Notes: a model not told the origin generated them from the letters alone. Counted from the first letter of the stretch, positions 45,174 to 60,100 are shown. The stretch: DNA of 64,000 nucleotides from Lamellibrachia columna (GCA_963662155.1 OY759271.1:37305845-37369844), one strand, 5' to 3'. Program-made: numbers and translations.

Positions 45174-48100
45174 CCTCAAGTCAACCCGTCGCAGCTGGCT
45201 CCAGCAAAGCTACAACCCCAGACAGTGACGCAGGTAAGACACAGCACTTGACTTAATATCAGGGGTGATAAAAGTCTAGCTCTATAGTGTAAGTGACTGT
45301 AGTAAAATAGGTTGACATTGTGACATTTAAAAAAAATAGTGTTCAGCTTTCAAGGAATCGATCAGGTGAAAAGTCACATTTAGAGAAATTGTCTTATTAT
45401 TAAAGACTTTTTCTGTTAGTAAATATTTTGTTCCATTAACCATAAAAAAACATTACAATGATATTTGAATTGTTTGTCTAGTTTAATTAGGAGAAATTCA
45501 CTGACTTGTATCTTGAAAACTGTTTACTTGCATAAATAATGGTGTAATTTGTTGTATTAAAATTACACTATTTGACTTAAAGTGATCTTTGTCAGCATAA
45601 ACTTGGACATGACATACAACATGACATGACATACTACACAGTGATACTACAAAGTATGGACATTCGTCTCTTGTAGTGGTGTTCACTGATGACAGCCTGC
45701 GTTGTATCACCGACTGCCTGGGCAACGTGTACTTTAGGCTGGGGCTACTGCTACAAGTCGCACGGCCTTATATTGAGCAGCTGGAATGTAAGTTCCGTGG
45801 CGACTTGTGGCAGCTCAACTTTGAAGTATTGGCAAAATGGAGGGACAGCTGCGACCAGCTCCTGATGGTGAAACACCTCACTACGGCATTAAAGGCACTC
45901 AACTTGAATGACGTGGTGGACACTGTGAGGGAAGTTGAGTGTGTCCATTTGCACTGTTTCCTGTTTTAGAGAGATAAATAATAACTGAACATTTAGGTCA
46001 AGTTTTACTGACGTGACATTACTCCTTGTCGGTCAAATATTGAATATTGTCGAAATTGAGCTAAAATGTAGTTTTAACGCGACTTAATAAAATATATAAA
46101 ATAATTAATTTTATGCATATTTGTCTTATTATGCTTTATATAATGTGAACATTTCAAATTGCAATATTCCTGCAAGTTTTATATTTGAATAGTAAATAAA
46201 TCTTGTGTTATGATTGATTACGATAAAATAAAAGCATCATTATGTGTGGTGACACAAACATCATTATGTGTGGTGACACAAACATCTTTATATGTGGTGA
46301 CACAAACATCATTATCTGTGGTGACACAAACATCATTATCTGTGGTGACACAAACATCAGTCTACTAAATGTTGAATATAACAGCCGCAGTGCTGACTAT
46401 CTCGATATGTTCATGGCAAGTAGCTTTATTCCTGCAATTACAAAGCCTAGTGAGAGTAACTATAAACTCACCCACACTTATTGATCACATTTTCCTAAAG
46501 TATAACCCTCAAACTACTTTCATTGCTGGATCTATTATGACTGACATTTCCGACCACTACCCTAACTTCATTTTCTTTTATAAAAACTCACTTAAAACTT
46601 TCAAGTGTAGACAATTTGAAACATGCTCTTTTCACAACAAATTGGGATAACTTAGTAAAAACCTTAAAATGAGTGCCCAAACGTGGCGTACACTATGTTT
46701 ATTGACAAATTTAACAGCTGACTTGATGAACACATTCCTGAACACACAGTAAAGCTAAATAAATATAAACATAAAAAACATCCTTGGATAACATGAGCTA
46801 TATTAGGATAACACAAGCTATATTAAAGTTAATACATACTCATGATCATCTACGTGAAAAATCACATTCCCTCAAAAAGGTCTCAAAATTTTCATAATAT
46901 TGACAACCAATATAAACAATACAGAAACACTAAATAGAGTAATATGTGATGCAAAGGCCCAATATTGAATGAAAGATGAATTTTAAAATGGCATAAAAAC
47001 CATGGTCTAGCATTAACAACATACTTCATCTCCAGGCCAAGCAAGAGTTACCCTCATCATTTCAAATCAACAACCAAGAATTGATGATCCAACAGAAATA
47101 GGCAACTCATTTAACAAGCACTGCAAATATTGGCCATACGTTTCAGGACATGACATATTGCATTGAAATTATGCTATTTGACTTAACGTGATCTTTGTCA
47201 GCATAAACATGGACATGACATACTACAAATAAACTCTTCAAATAGGTATAAAGATTACTTGCATAGTCAATTGCTGAACAGTATTGTCACGGAAGAAACT
47301 ACTTGCATGGAGTTAATTGACATCACTAAAAAGTGAAATAAAAAAGTAGTGCTGGTTATGATAACATAACAACAAAATTGATTAAACAGTGTGTGAAAAG
47401 TATTGCTTTGCCCATGGCTGAAATTTAAAATTCCATGATATGATCTAGTATATTCCTCAATAACCTAAACATTGCCAAAGTCATGCCACTTTTGAAATCA
47501 GGTGATGCCAGTTTGTTCACAAACCACATGCCTATCTCTTTACTATGTTCACTGTGATTTGTAATCATCACTATAGCTTTCTTACAAAATACTATTTGCA
47601 TCCCAATATGGTTTTCATAAACAATGTTCAACTTAACATGTAACTCTGGAACTGATTGACAGCATTGTAAATGCATTAAATAATAAAAAGCGTACACTTG
47701 CTGTATTCATTTATCTAAGTAAAGCTTTCGACTCTTTAGATCACAATATCCTACTTGAAAAATTATGGTATGCAATTAGAGGGATCCCACACAAAATATT
47801 TAAAAGCTATCTTGGACACTGAAAACAGTTTGTTATTAATAGAGATAAATTATCTGAATATCAAAAAAGTAATATGAATCCCACAGGGATCCATTATTAT
47901 AAATTATTATTACAAATCCATTATTATTTTTTATTTATATAAATGACATGCCATTATCATCAAATAAGGCAAATTGCATCCTATTTACAAATGATACAAG
48001 TCTACTCTTCAAAAACAAAGACCTCATTTGTCTCACAAGTAATGTAAATATTGAACTGTTAAATACATCTCCATGGATGAAAACCAAAAACATTTTGCTT

Positions 48101-51100
48101 TATATAGGTAAAACCAGATCCATGTTATTTCAAAACACCCAAAGTCAAGTACGCAATCAAGTTGACATTGTGCTATATGGTAATAAAGTTTAAAATGTTG
48201 AGTACTTAAATTTTCTAGCTATCTGGATAGATAAAAACCTAAACTGGAAAAATAATACAAATGAAAAAATTAACAAATATTAGAATTTAAAATAAAATAA
48301 AACCATTGTACAATCTAGCACATTAAAACAAATGTATAATGCATTAATTCAACCTCACCTGTCATATGGCCTACATGCATGGTACAGTAATATCCATGGA
48401 AATGCAGCCAATAATGCTAGACTATTTAAACTCCAAAATAAAGCAGTTCATATGATACACAAAAGGAAATTCATTGCACATACATATGTAAAAATGTATG
48501 GAATACTTAAATTAGAAGATTTATTGGTAATTCAATGTGTTCAATTGTATGACAAAAAAAGCAATGCCCACATTATCTCTTCTCATCTGTCACAAGAAAT
48601 AAGTAAAAACACAGTCATGTTGCCAGGCAGAACAATAATATTCACTTAGGTGAAATCAGTTAAAAAAGCTAAAAAACAGGGATTGTCTTACAAACTGCAC
48701 AGTATCATGTTACATATCTCAAATGTACTTCATCTACCAATAGCGAAAAGGCATAACATAAAACAATTCATTATAAGTACGTATTTAGAGTTGTGTTTTT
48801 GTCTAAAACATGTACAAGTTTTACTCATTTTGTAAACTTAGCAATATGCTTACTTATTACTGTACCAAGGTCTTAATTATGATTATGAAGCAGTTACCAC
48901 GAGATGTTATATGGATATGTATCTGTCACGTGCTTGCTCATCATGGCTGTGCAAAATGTTCACTTATTTTCTAAATTCCAATGCCATGCTTGGGTGTTTG
49001 AGATAGGAAATTGACTGCATTAAATGCACCAGGACATATGCATGAATGTGAAGGTTTATCATGCTAGTTACCATGAAGTGGCTAATCTGCTATTTTAAGT
49101 GGGTGAAATGGGACTATATCAAGTGGAATTAGTAGTTCATTCACATGAGCCTGACATGACTTGTAAGTCACCATGGCAGTGGGCAAGGTGTGACCTTCAT
49201 GTGGCAAGGCATGACAGTGCTTGTGGGCATTGAAGAGTATTGTTAACACATACTTCAGTGGATAGGACAAAGGTATCGATAGTTTGGTGCATGTACTCCA
49301 GTGGAACATAATTTAGTCACGCATGGCCTAGGAATATAAGTCAGATAACAATAGATATAGACTTTTTTATTTTGATGATTCCATTTTATGACATGATTAT
49401 GTGGAAAATGCTAATATGTAAACTACATTTGTTTCAGAATACATGAGACTTCTTGCCTTGAAAAATGCAAGTTTGCAAAAAGAATTGAAAGAAACACAAG
49501 GTATGTTTTTCTAAGCAGCCACACAGTTTACACTTTTGATAGACAAATTAATAAAAAAGTTAAAGTCATATTTATAACAAAGCGCACACATCTGCTCATG
49601 CAAGGTGACTAGAATGATTTTGTCCATATTTTTGTTTGTTGAATTATCTTAAACACATTTGTTTTTTATCAAATTATATAACATGGATGAGATAGTGGAT
49701 AATGTACTGAAGAGCTAAAATATGTATATTATCCGAACCATTCCGAAATCTGATATTAATATTGATGATCATGATTCTACAAGTTAATGGGAAAGTAAAC
49801 ATTTACATAGGTTTATTGATACTGATGAAGAAGGAATTCTGACGTGTCAGTTTTTATAAATATTATTCTTAAATCTGACCAAAGTATGATGATGAATCGC
49901 ACGTGGAGTCTGCCAGATATTGGACTTTATTATTCACAATAACAACAATAATCACATCACGTTGAACATGACTATTCTCAGAAATTGTCAGAGAAGAATA
50001 ACGAACGAATAACTATTGCAGTTGACCCTTTGTAGCATTGCAATTGACCTTTAAGCACTGTAATTGATTTTTTAAAACTGATTGTAATGTATTCTTTTGA
50101 AGTGTTGCAATTGTAATTGAATGTATATGGTGCCATGTCGTGTGGTTGACTGTTGTTGTCTACAGGTGACACTGACACTGTGGCTAAGACCGAGGCAGGT
50201 GATCTGACACTCAAGTTGGTGACGTCTGGTGACACAAAGAACACTGTCACTGTGAAGACAACAAAACATAAGTTGACTACATCAGCTGGGAGGGACCGGT
50301 TCAGTGAGATCATCAGTTCCTAAGTTGATTAGGATCATCAAGTGTACACAAATATATCAGAGTCACAAGTTTCTTCATATATTAATAATGAAAAAACGAT
50401 ACATCGTAGTTTGCAGTTTAGTAATTAATTTCACATACTGTACAAATTGGATGATTTTTACCCAATTTTATGTGTTGGAAATGCACATAAGTGGCATGTT
50501 TTGAAAGTGGTCAGTCTTTACACAGACATTACAACTTACTTGAAGTGTAAAGTGATTCTTGCACTCGCATCCCAGTCAGTCTCTACACAGACCTTACAGC
50601 TGACTTAAAGTGTAAAGTGATTCTTTTACTTACACAGACATTACAGCTGATCTGATGTGTAAAGTGATTCTTACACTAGCATCCCAGTCAGTCTCTACAC
50701 AAACAATACAGCTGACTTAAAGTGTAAAGTGATTCTTGCACTCACAGCCTAGTCAGTCTTTACACAGACATTACAGCTGACTTGAAGTGTAAAGTGATTC
50801 TTGCACTTACAGACCAGACCAGTCACAGGATGCTGACCGGGGGTTCTGTCAGTCGATGACTTGACTGCTCAGTACCAGTCAGGGGCGTCGGACATGTTCA
50901 AGTCATTCATTGTCGACCCAGAGTCAACCAGGGACAAGACAGACAGAAACTTGAGGAACAGGTGGGAGATTGGGTTGTGAAAGGTCTTGTAGGCTCCTTC
51001 TACTTAGAGAACAAGTGGGAGATTGGGTTGTGAAAGGTCTTGTAGGCTCCTTCTACTTAGAGAACAAGTGGGAGATTGTGTTGTGAAAGGTCTTGTAGGC

Positions 51101-54100
51101 TCCTTCTACTTAGAGAACAGGTGGGAGATTGGGTTGTGAAAGGTCTTGTAGGCTCCTTCTACTTAGAGAACAAGTGGGAGATTGAGTTGTGAAAGGTCAC
51201 TTAGTATATTATTCTTGTATGCTCCTACTTAAAGAACAAGTGGGAGATTGGGTTGTGAAAGGTCACTTAGTATATTGTACTTATAGGCTCTTGCTTAAGG
51301 TAGCTGGGGTGGCTATTGCATGCTTGTCTTCAATTGAGTAGTTTCAATAGAAGTTTTTAAGATAAACTAACCATTTCCTCACAGATTGTAGTTGAAATAC
51401 TGTGTAATATTCCAGATTAATAAAATTTTGAGTTTTTTATTTGGTTATGTTGCAAGAAATAGCCACAAAATGTGAAACTATATCGTTTTGAGAAAATCCC
51501 CAAAGAAATAAATGACATACATATAAGTATGACAATGTCACTGATAACTTTAATGTAGATTTTAGTTAAGATAAAGAATTACGTCTGCTACACCACCATG
51601 AATGAATTAAGCAAAAAGTTGCATAACAGCCTAAAGTGGCAGTGTATTTTTGACAAAACCCTTTACCAATCTTAATTCGAATTCGCGTCATGTTGCCTAC
51701 ATGTAAGATGCGTTCATATGCCTGCAGCATTGTAAGTGTTATAGTTTAAAAAAAAATTTAATCAGGTAACGTTTCCTGATTGTTAGTGATAACCAGGGTT
51801 GAAAAAATCATGATTTTTATAAAAAAAATTAAAAAAATCTGATTGTTTTTATTTAAATCGGATTTATTTGATTTTTTTAAAATCTGGTATATAGATATTT
51901 ACATAGATGTTTAAATTTGTAAACTCTTTCAAGCATATTCTATTCAAATCGATTTGGGTTCTTGTCTTAACAGAGGGTACATGATTTTTGCTTATATAAA
52001 GACATTAGACAATGTCGACAATGCCTCATCCCCTGTAGTTGCATAATCTGTCTTGGAAAGGAAAGCATGTTGTGTGTCTGTGGCTGTAGCAGTGCTAATT
52101 ATTGTTTTGTATGTAGGGTGGATTAGCATCTGTCCAGGGCTCTGTGTACTCTAAGGGTCTCTAACCAGAATACAAACTGGCACAGTATTAAACAACTGAG
52201 TCAACATACTGAATTGGTAACAACTAGCACAAATTATAAGTGGACTTTAACTCAGGGCTTCTGTGTTGAAAAGATACTTCCTCTGGAAGACAAGTTTGTG
52301 TGGCTTCACTGCATTCAGAAAGGGAATAGCTCAAACATATACAATGTCATAAAATATTTGACTATCAGTATATCTGGTGACAATACAGCTACACAAGTGT
52401 GCGCACTTTGTGTTTTATATTATAAAACATACAAAACTTTGTTGATCTCGATGCTTGTAAACAATTATTTGTGTTAAATTCATGTAAATCAGCGATTAAA
52501 AAAACCGGAAGTAAAAAAAAATCATAAATCAATGATTTTTTTGGAGTGATTTAAATCATGATTTAAATCAATGATTTAAATCAAATGATTTAAATCAAAC
52601 AACCCTGGTGATAACAGAATTGCCGATACACGTATCATGTTTGAAAAGTGATAATTTTCACTGGCGCTATACGTATTGTTGACAAAACATAATGGCCATT
52701 ATTTTGTAATATTGCCGCCACAATGGGCCTTTAGAGAATAGGTGTAGGTGGGAGATAGGGTTGTGAAAGTGACTTAGTATTAGTACTTTTGGGTTTTAGT
52801 TCACAGTGTTGTTCAAAATTTATTTTCTTATGTTGATATTTCAATATGTAACATTTTGTCTAAATCTACTATGTTACCAATATAGCATTACCAGATGTCC
52901 TCAAAAGTAACATAATTATCATACACCACAATATAAGATCACTGTGTTCACTGTAGTTGACACTGTCAGATTTTCAATATACGGTGTCATTGACTGTCTC
53001 CAGGATACACCGATGGGACGGAATAACTGTGTTTATATCGACCCTCCCAGACCAGTCGGTCGACGGGCCACTCAGCATCACCATGCCATTTGACAAAACT
53101 TGGCTGGAAGACTTTGTGCAAGACATTCACCCAAGGATCCTGCTGTCTTGTCATCTCCTGTCTCAAAGTGACAGGTTAGTGACTCTTGTCATCTCCTGTC
53201 TCAAAGTGACAGGTTTGTGTCTGTCTTGTCATCTTCTGTTTCAAAGTGACAGGTTTGTGTCTGTCTTGTCATCTCCTTTCTCATAGTGACAGGTTATTGA
53301 GTGTCTTGTCATCTCCTATTTCATAGTGACAGGTTAGTGACTGCGTTGTCATCTTCTGTCTCATAATGACAGGTTAGTGTCTGTCTTGTCATCTCCTGTC
53401 TCATAATGACAGGTTAGTGTCTGTCTTGTCATCTCCTGTCTCATAATGACAGGTTAGCGTCTGTCTTGTCATCTCCTGTCTCACAGTGACAGATTTGTGT
53501 CTATCTCGCCATCTCCCATCTCATAATGCCAGGTTGGTGTCTGTATTGTCATCTCCTGTCTCATAATGAGAGCTTAGTGTCTGTCTTGCCATCTCCTGTC
53601 TCATAATGACATGTTAGTGTCTGTATTGTCATCTCCTGTCTCATAATGAGAGGTTAGTGTCTGTCTTTCTATCTCCTGTTTGTGATTATTTTGTCATATC
53701 CTGTCTCTTAGTGACAGGTTAGTGTCTGCCGTGTTATCTCCTGTCTCATAGTGACAGGTTTGTGATTGTCTTGTCATCTCCTGTCTCATAGTGACAGGTT
53801 AGTGTCTGTCTTGTCATCTCCTGTCTCATAATGAGAGGTTAGTGTTTGTATTGTCATCTCCTGTCTCATAATGACAGGTTAGTGTATGTCTTGCCATCTC
53901 CTGTCTCATAATGACAGGTTAGTGTCTGTATTGTCATCTCCTGTCTCATAATGAGAGGTTAGTGTCTGTCTTGCTATCTCCTGTCTCATAGTGACCTGTT
54001 TGTGATTATTTTGTCATATCCTGTCTCTTAGTGACAGGTTAGGGTCTGGCGTGTCATCTCCTATCTCATAGTGACAGGTTTGTGATTGTCTTGTCATCTC

Positions 54101-57100
54101 CTGTCTCATAGTGACAGGTTAGTGTCTGTCTTGTCATCTCCTGTCTCATAATGAGAGGTTAGTGTCTGTTTTGTCATCTCCTGTCTTATAATGACAGGTT
54201 AGTGTCTGTATTGTCATCTCCTGTCTCATAATGACAGGTTAGTGTCTGTCTTGCCATCTCCTGTCTCATAATGACAGGTTAGTGTCTGTATTATCATCTC
54301 CTGTCTCATAATGAGAGGTTAGTGTCTGACTTGCTATCTCCTGTCTCATAGTGACCTGTTTGTGATTATTTTGTCATATCCTGTCTCTTAGTGACAGGTT
54401 AGGGTCTGGCGTGTCATCTCCTATCTCATAGTGACAGGTTTGTGATTGTCTTGTCATCTCCTGTCTTATAATGACAGGTTAGTGTCTGTCTTGTCATCTC
54501 CTGTCTCATAATGACAGGTTAGTGTCTGTCTTGTCATCTCCTGTCTCATAATGACAGGTTAGCGTCTGTCTTGTCATCTCCTGTCTCACAGTGACAGATT
54601 TGTATCTATCTCGCCATCTCATAATGCCAGGTTGGTGTCTGTATTGTCATCTCCTGTCTCATAATGAGAGCTTAGTGTCTGTCTTGCCATCTCCTGTCTC
54701 ATAATGACAGGTTAGTGTCTGTATTGTCATCTCCTGTCTCATAATGAGAGGTTAGTGTCTGTCTTGCTATCTCCTGTTTGTGATTGTCTTGTCATCTCCT
54801 GTCTCATAGTGACAGGTTAGTGTCTGTCTTGTCATATCCTGTCTCATAATGAGAGGTTAGTGTCTGTATTGTCATCTCCTGTCTCATAATAACAGGTTAG
54901 TGTATGTCTTGCCATCTCCTGTCTCATAATGACAGGTTAGTGTCTGTATTGTCATCTCCTGTCTCATAATGAGAGGTTAGTGTCTGTCTTGCTATCTCCT
55001 GTCTCATAATGACATGTTAGTGTCTGTATTGTCATCTCCTGTCTCATAATTAGAGGTTAGTGTCTGTCTTGCTATCTCCTGTTTGTGATTATTTTGTCAT
55101 ATCCTGTCTCTTAGTGACAGGTTAGGGTCTGCCGTGTTATCTCCTGTCTCATAGTGACAGGTTTGTGATTGTCTTGTCATCTCCTGTCTCATAGTGACAG
55201 GTTTGTGTCTGTCTTGTCATCTCCTGTCTCATAATGAGAGGTTAGTGTCTGTATTGTCATCTCCTGTCTCATAATGACAGGTTAGTGTATGTCTTGCCAT
55301 CTCCTGTCTCATAATGACAGGTTAGTGTCTGTCTTGTCATCTCCTGTCTCATAATGACAGGTTAGCGTCTGTCTTGTCATCTCCTGTCTCACAGTGACAG
55401 ATTTGTGTCTATCTCGCCATCTCCCATCTCATAATGCCAGGTTGGTGTCTGTATTGTCATCTCCTGTCTCATAATGAGAGCTTAGTGTCTGTCTTGCCAT
55501 CTCCTGTCTCATAATGACATGTTAGTGTCTGTATTGTCATCTCCTGTCTCATAATGAGAGGTTAGTGTCTGTCTTGCTATCTCCTGTTTGTGATTATTTT
55601 GTCATATCCTGTCTCTTAGTGACAGGTTAGGGTCTGCCGTGTTATCTCCTGTCTCATAGTGACAGGTTAGTGTCTGTCTTGTCATCTCCTGTCTCATAAT
55701 GAGAGGTTAGTGTCTGTATTGTCATCTCCTGTCTCATAATGACAGGTTAGTGTATGTCTTGCCATCTCCTGTCTCATAATGACAGGTTAGTGTCTGTATT
55801 GTCATCTCCTGTCTCATAATGAGAGTTTAGTGTCTGTCTTGCTATCTCCTGTCTCATAGTGACCTGTTTGTGATTATTTTGTCATATCCTGTCTCTTAGT
55901 GACAGGTTAGGGTCTGGCGTGTCATCTCCTATCTCATAGTGACAGGTTTGTGATTGTCTTGTCATCTCCTGTCTCATAGTGACAGGTTAGTGTCTGTCTT
56001 GTCATCTCCTGTCTCATAATGAGAGGTTAGTGTCTGTCTTGTCATCTCCTGTCTTATAATGACAGGTTAGTGTCTGTATTGTCATCTCCTGTCTCATAAT
56101 GACAGGTTAGTGTCTGTCTTGCCATCTCCTGTCTCATAATGACAGGTTAGTGTCTGTATTATCATCTCCTGTCTCATAATGAGAGGTTAGTGTCTGACTT
56201 GCTATCTCCTGTCTCATAGTGACCTGTTTGTGATTATTTTGTCATATCCTGTCTCTTAGTGACATGTTAGGGTCTGCCGTGTCATCTCCTATCTCATAGT
56301 GACAGGTTTGTGATTGTCTTGTCATCTCCTGTCTTATAATGAAAGGTTAGTGTCTGTCTTGTCATCTCCTGTCTCATAATGACAGGTTAGTGTCTGTTTT
56401 GTCATCTCCTGTCTCATAATGACAGGTTAGCGTCTGTCTTGTCATCTCCTGTCTCACAGTGACAGATTTGTGTCTCTCTCGCCATCTCATAATGCCAGGT
56501 TTGTGATTGTCTTGTCATCTCCTGTCTCATAGTGACAGGTTAGTGTCTGTCTTGTCATCTCCTGTCTCATAATGAGAGGTTAGTGTCTGTTTTGTCATCT
56601 CCTGTTTTATAATGACAGGTTAGTGTCTGTATTGTCATCTCCTGTCTCGTAATGACAGGTTAGTGTCTGTCTTGCCATCTCCTGTCTCATAATGACAGGT
56701 TAGTGTCTGTATTATCATCTCCTGTCTCATAATGAGAGGTTAGTGTCTGACTTGCTATCTCCTGTCTCATAGTGACCTGTTTGTGATTATTTTGTCATAT
56801 CCTGTCTCTTAGTGACAGGTTAGGGTCTGGCGTGTCATCTCCTATCTCATAGTGACAGGTTTGTGATTGTCTTGTCATCTCCTGTCTTATAATGACAGGT
56901 TAGTGTCTGTCTTGTCATCTCCTGTCTCATAATGACAGGTTAGTGTCTGTCTTGTCATCTCCTGTCTCATAATGACAGGTTAGCGTCTGTCTTGTCATCT
57001 CCTGTCTCACAGTGACAGATTTGTATCTATCTCGCCATCTCATAATGCCAGGTTGGTGTTTGTATTGTCATCTCCTGTCTCATAATGAGAGCTTAGTGTC

Positions 57101-60100
57101 TGTCTTGCCATCTCCTGTCTCATAATGACAGGTTAGTGTCTGTATTGTCATCTCCTGTCTCATAATGAGAGGTTAGTGTCTGTCTTGCTATCTCCTGTTT
57201 GTGATTGTCTTGTCATCTCCTGTCTCATAGTGACAGGTTAGTGTCTGTCTTGTCATATCCTGTCTCAAAATGTTGTTAACTCCAAATCTAATGGGTAAAT
57301 GTTGTGGGCTTCATCACTTTAAAGGAATTCTCGCGTTTTCCATCTCTCAAGAGTAAATACTACGAAATCCATCTCTCATGAGTATATACAGTGCACTCCA
57401 TCTCTCAAGAGTAAATGCTGTGTATTCCGTATATCGGGAGGCAAGGCTGTGGACTCCATATCTCGTAAATGCTGTGGTCTCCTCCTCTCCTTTGTAAATG
57501 TTGTGGACTAGTGATGAAGAAGAAGGGTCAACAGAAATCGACGAAAAGTATCGATGCCAGCTCTCATGTGTAAATTTTGTAGACTCCATATGTTGTGAGT
57601 AAATGTTGTGGACTCCACCTCTCCTGAGTAACTGCTTTGGACTCCATCTCTTAAGAGTGGATACTGTGGACTCCATCTGCAAGGAGAAAATGCTGTGGAC
57701 TCCATCTCTCTTGTGAAAATGTTGAGAACTCCAACTCTTATGTACTATGTACTCCACCTATCAAGAGTAAATGCTGTGGACGCCTTCTCTCATGATTACA
57801 TGCTGTTCGCTCCATCTCTTCTTTTGGACTAGTGATGAAGAAGAAGAGGAAAAAAAATCAATGACCGGTATCGCTGCCAGCCTCACCCCGGACTGCAAGG
57901 AAAGGAAGGAGCGCAACAATTCCATCTGTCATATGTATATGCTGTGAACTCCATCTCTCGTCAAGAAAACTGTGGACTCCATCTCTTTAGAGATTATGCA
58001 GTGGACTCCATCTATATTAACTAAATTTGTTGAACTCCATTTCTTATTAGTAAAAGTTGTTCACTCCATCTCTCACGAGAGTGAATCCTATGGAGTCCAT
58101 CTGTCATAAATAAATGCATTGTACTCCATCTGTCATTGGGTAAATGTTGTGTGCTTCATCATTTAAGAGTAAATGCTGTGGATTCCATCGCTCATGAAAA
58201 AATGTCATGTACACGATCTCTGAGGAGTAAATGCTGTGTACTCGATTTCTCATGAGTATATGTTGTGGACTCCGTCTCTCATGAATAAATACAATGTTCT
58301 CCATCTCCCATTAGTAAATGCTTTGTACCCTATCTCTCAAGAGCATATGATGTGGAAGCCATCTCTAATGAGTATATGCTGTGTATGCCAACTCTCAAGA
58401 ATAAATTTTGTGTATACCATCTCTAATGAGTAAATGTTGTGGACTCCATCTCTTTCCGTGAATGTTCTGATCTCCATCTCTGATTCGTAAATTCTGTTGG
58501 CCACATCACTCATGAGTATATGCTGTGAACACCATCTCTCATGGGTAAATGCTGTGAACTGCCTCTCTCAAGAGTAAATGTTATGGACACAATCTCTCAT
58601 AAGTAAATAGCATATTCTCCATCTCTCATGAGTAAATGCTGTGGATTCCAACTCTTATGAGTAAATGTCATGTAGTCGATCTTTTATAAGTAAACGCTGT
58701 GTACTCCGTCTATGATGAGTATGTTTAGTGAAAATGCTGTAGACTCCATATTTTGTCAGTAAGTGTGGACACCATCTGCCACGAGTAAATGCTGTGTATC
58801 TCATCTCTTATGAGTATACGTCGAACATTCCTTCTTTATAAGTAAATGCTGCTGAATCCATCTACCAAGAATAAATACTGTGGACACCATATCTAATGTT
58901 TAAATATTTTGTATTTCATCTCTCTTGAGAAGATTTTGTGGACTCATGCGTAAATGCTGCATACGGGCTACAGGGAAAAGGAGGAGAGCAACAATAGCAT
59001 CTATCATGTGGAAATGCTGTGGACTCCTTTCAAGATTAAATAATGTATACTCCACATCTCGACAATAAAACTGTGGAACCCATATATTGAGTCAAAACTG
59101 TGGACTGCATCAGTCATTATAAATGCTGTGGACGCCATCTCTCAAGAATATATGCAGTGGACTCCATCTCTCATTGGTAAATGTTGTTGCCTCTAACTCT
59201 CTTGAATAAATGCTATATTACCCACCTCTATTGTGAAAATGTTGTTAGCTCCAACTTTAATGAGTAAATGTTGTGGGCTCCATCTCTCACGAGGAATTCT
59301 CGCGTACTCCATCTCCCAAGAGTAAATGCAACGAAATCCATCTCTCATGAGTATATACAATGCACTCCATCTAAATGCTGTGTATTCCGTATATAGGGAG
59401 TCAATGTTGTGGACTCCATATCTCGTAAATGCTGTGGACACCTCCTCTCCTTTTTAAATGTTGAGGACTAGTGATAAAAAGAAGGAGAAAAACAGATGAA
59501 AAGTATCGATGCCAGCTCTCTTGTGTAAATTCTGTAGACCCCATATGTTGTGATTAAATGTTGTGGACTCCACCTCTCATGAGTAACTGCTTTGAACTCC
59601 ATCACTTGAGATTTATTACTGTGGACGCCATCTATCGGGAGAGAATGCTGTAAACTCCTTCTATCACGTGAAAATGTTTTCAACTCCAACTCTCATGTAC
59701 TATGTACTCCATCTCTCAAAAGTAAATGCTGTGGACGCCTTCTCTCATGAGTAAATGTTGTTTGCGCCGTCTCTACTTAGTAAATAGTGTGGACTAGTGA
59801 TGAAGAAGAAGATGAAACAAAAGTATATGACCGGTATCGTTGCCAGCCTCACCCCAGACTACAGGGAAAGGAAGGAGCACAACAATTGAATATCTCGTGT
59901 AAATGCTGCGGCCTTCATCTCTCGTCAGTAAAAGCTGTGGACACCATCTATTTAGAGTCTATGCTGTGGTTCCCTTCTATATTAACTAAATTTGTTGAAC
60001 TCCATTTCTAATTACTAAAATTAATTCACTCCATCTCTCACGAATGTAAATGCTATGGACTCCATCTCTCACGAGATTAAATCCTATTGCGTGCCTGTGT

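Noticed and set aside
53135..57272. CRISPR-like regular spacing of 40-bp units
   Set aside because: The units are contiguous with no unique spacers, and the setting is a eukaryotic intron.
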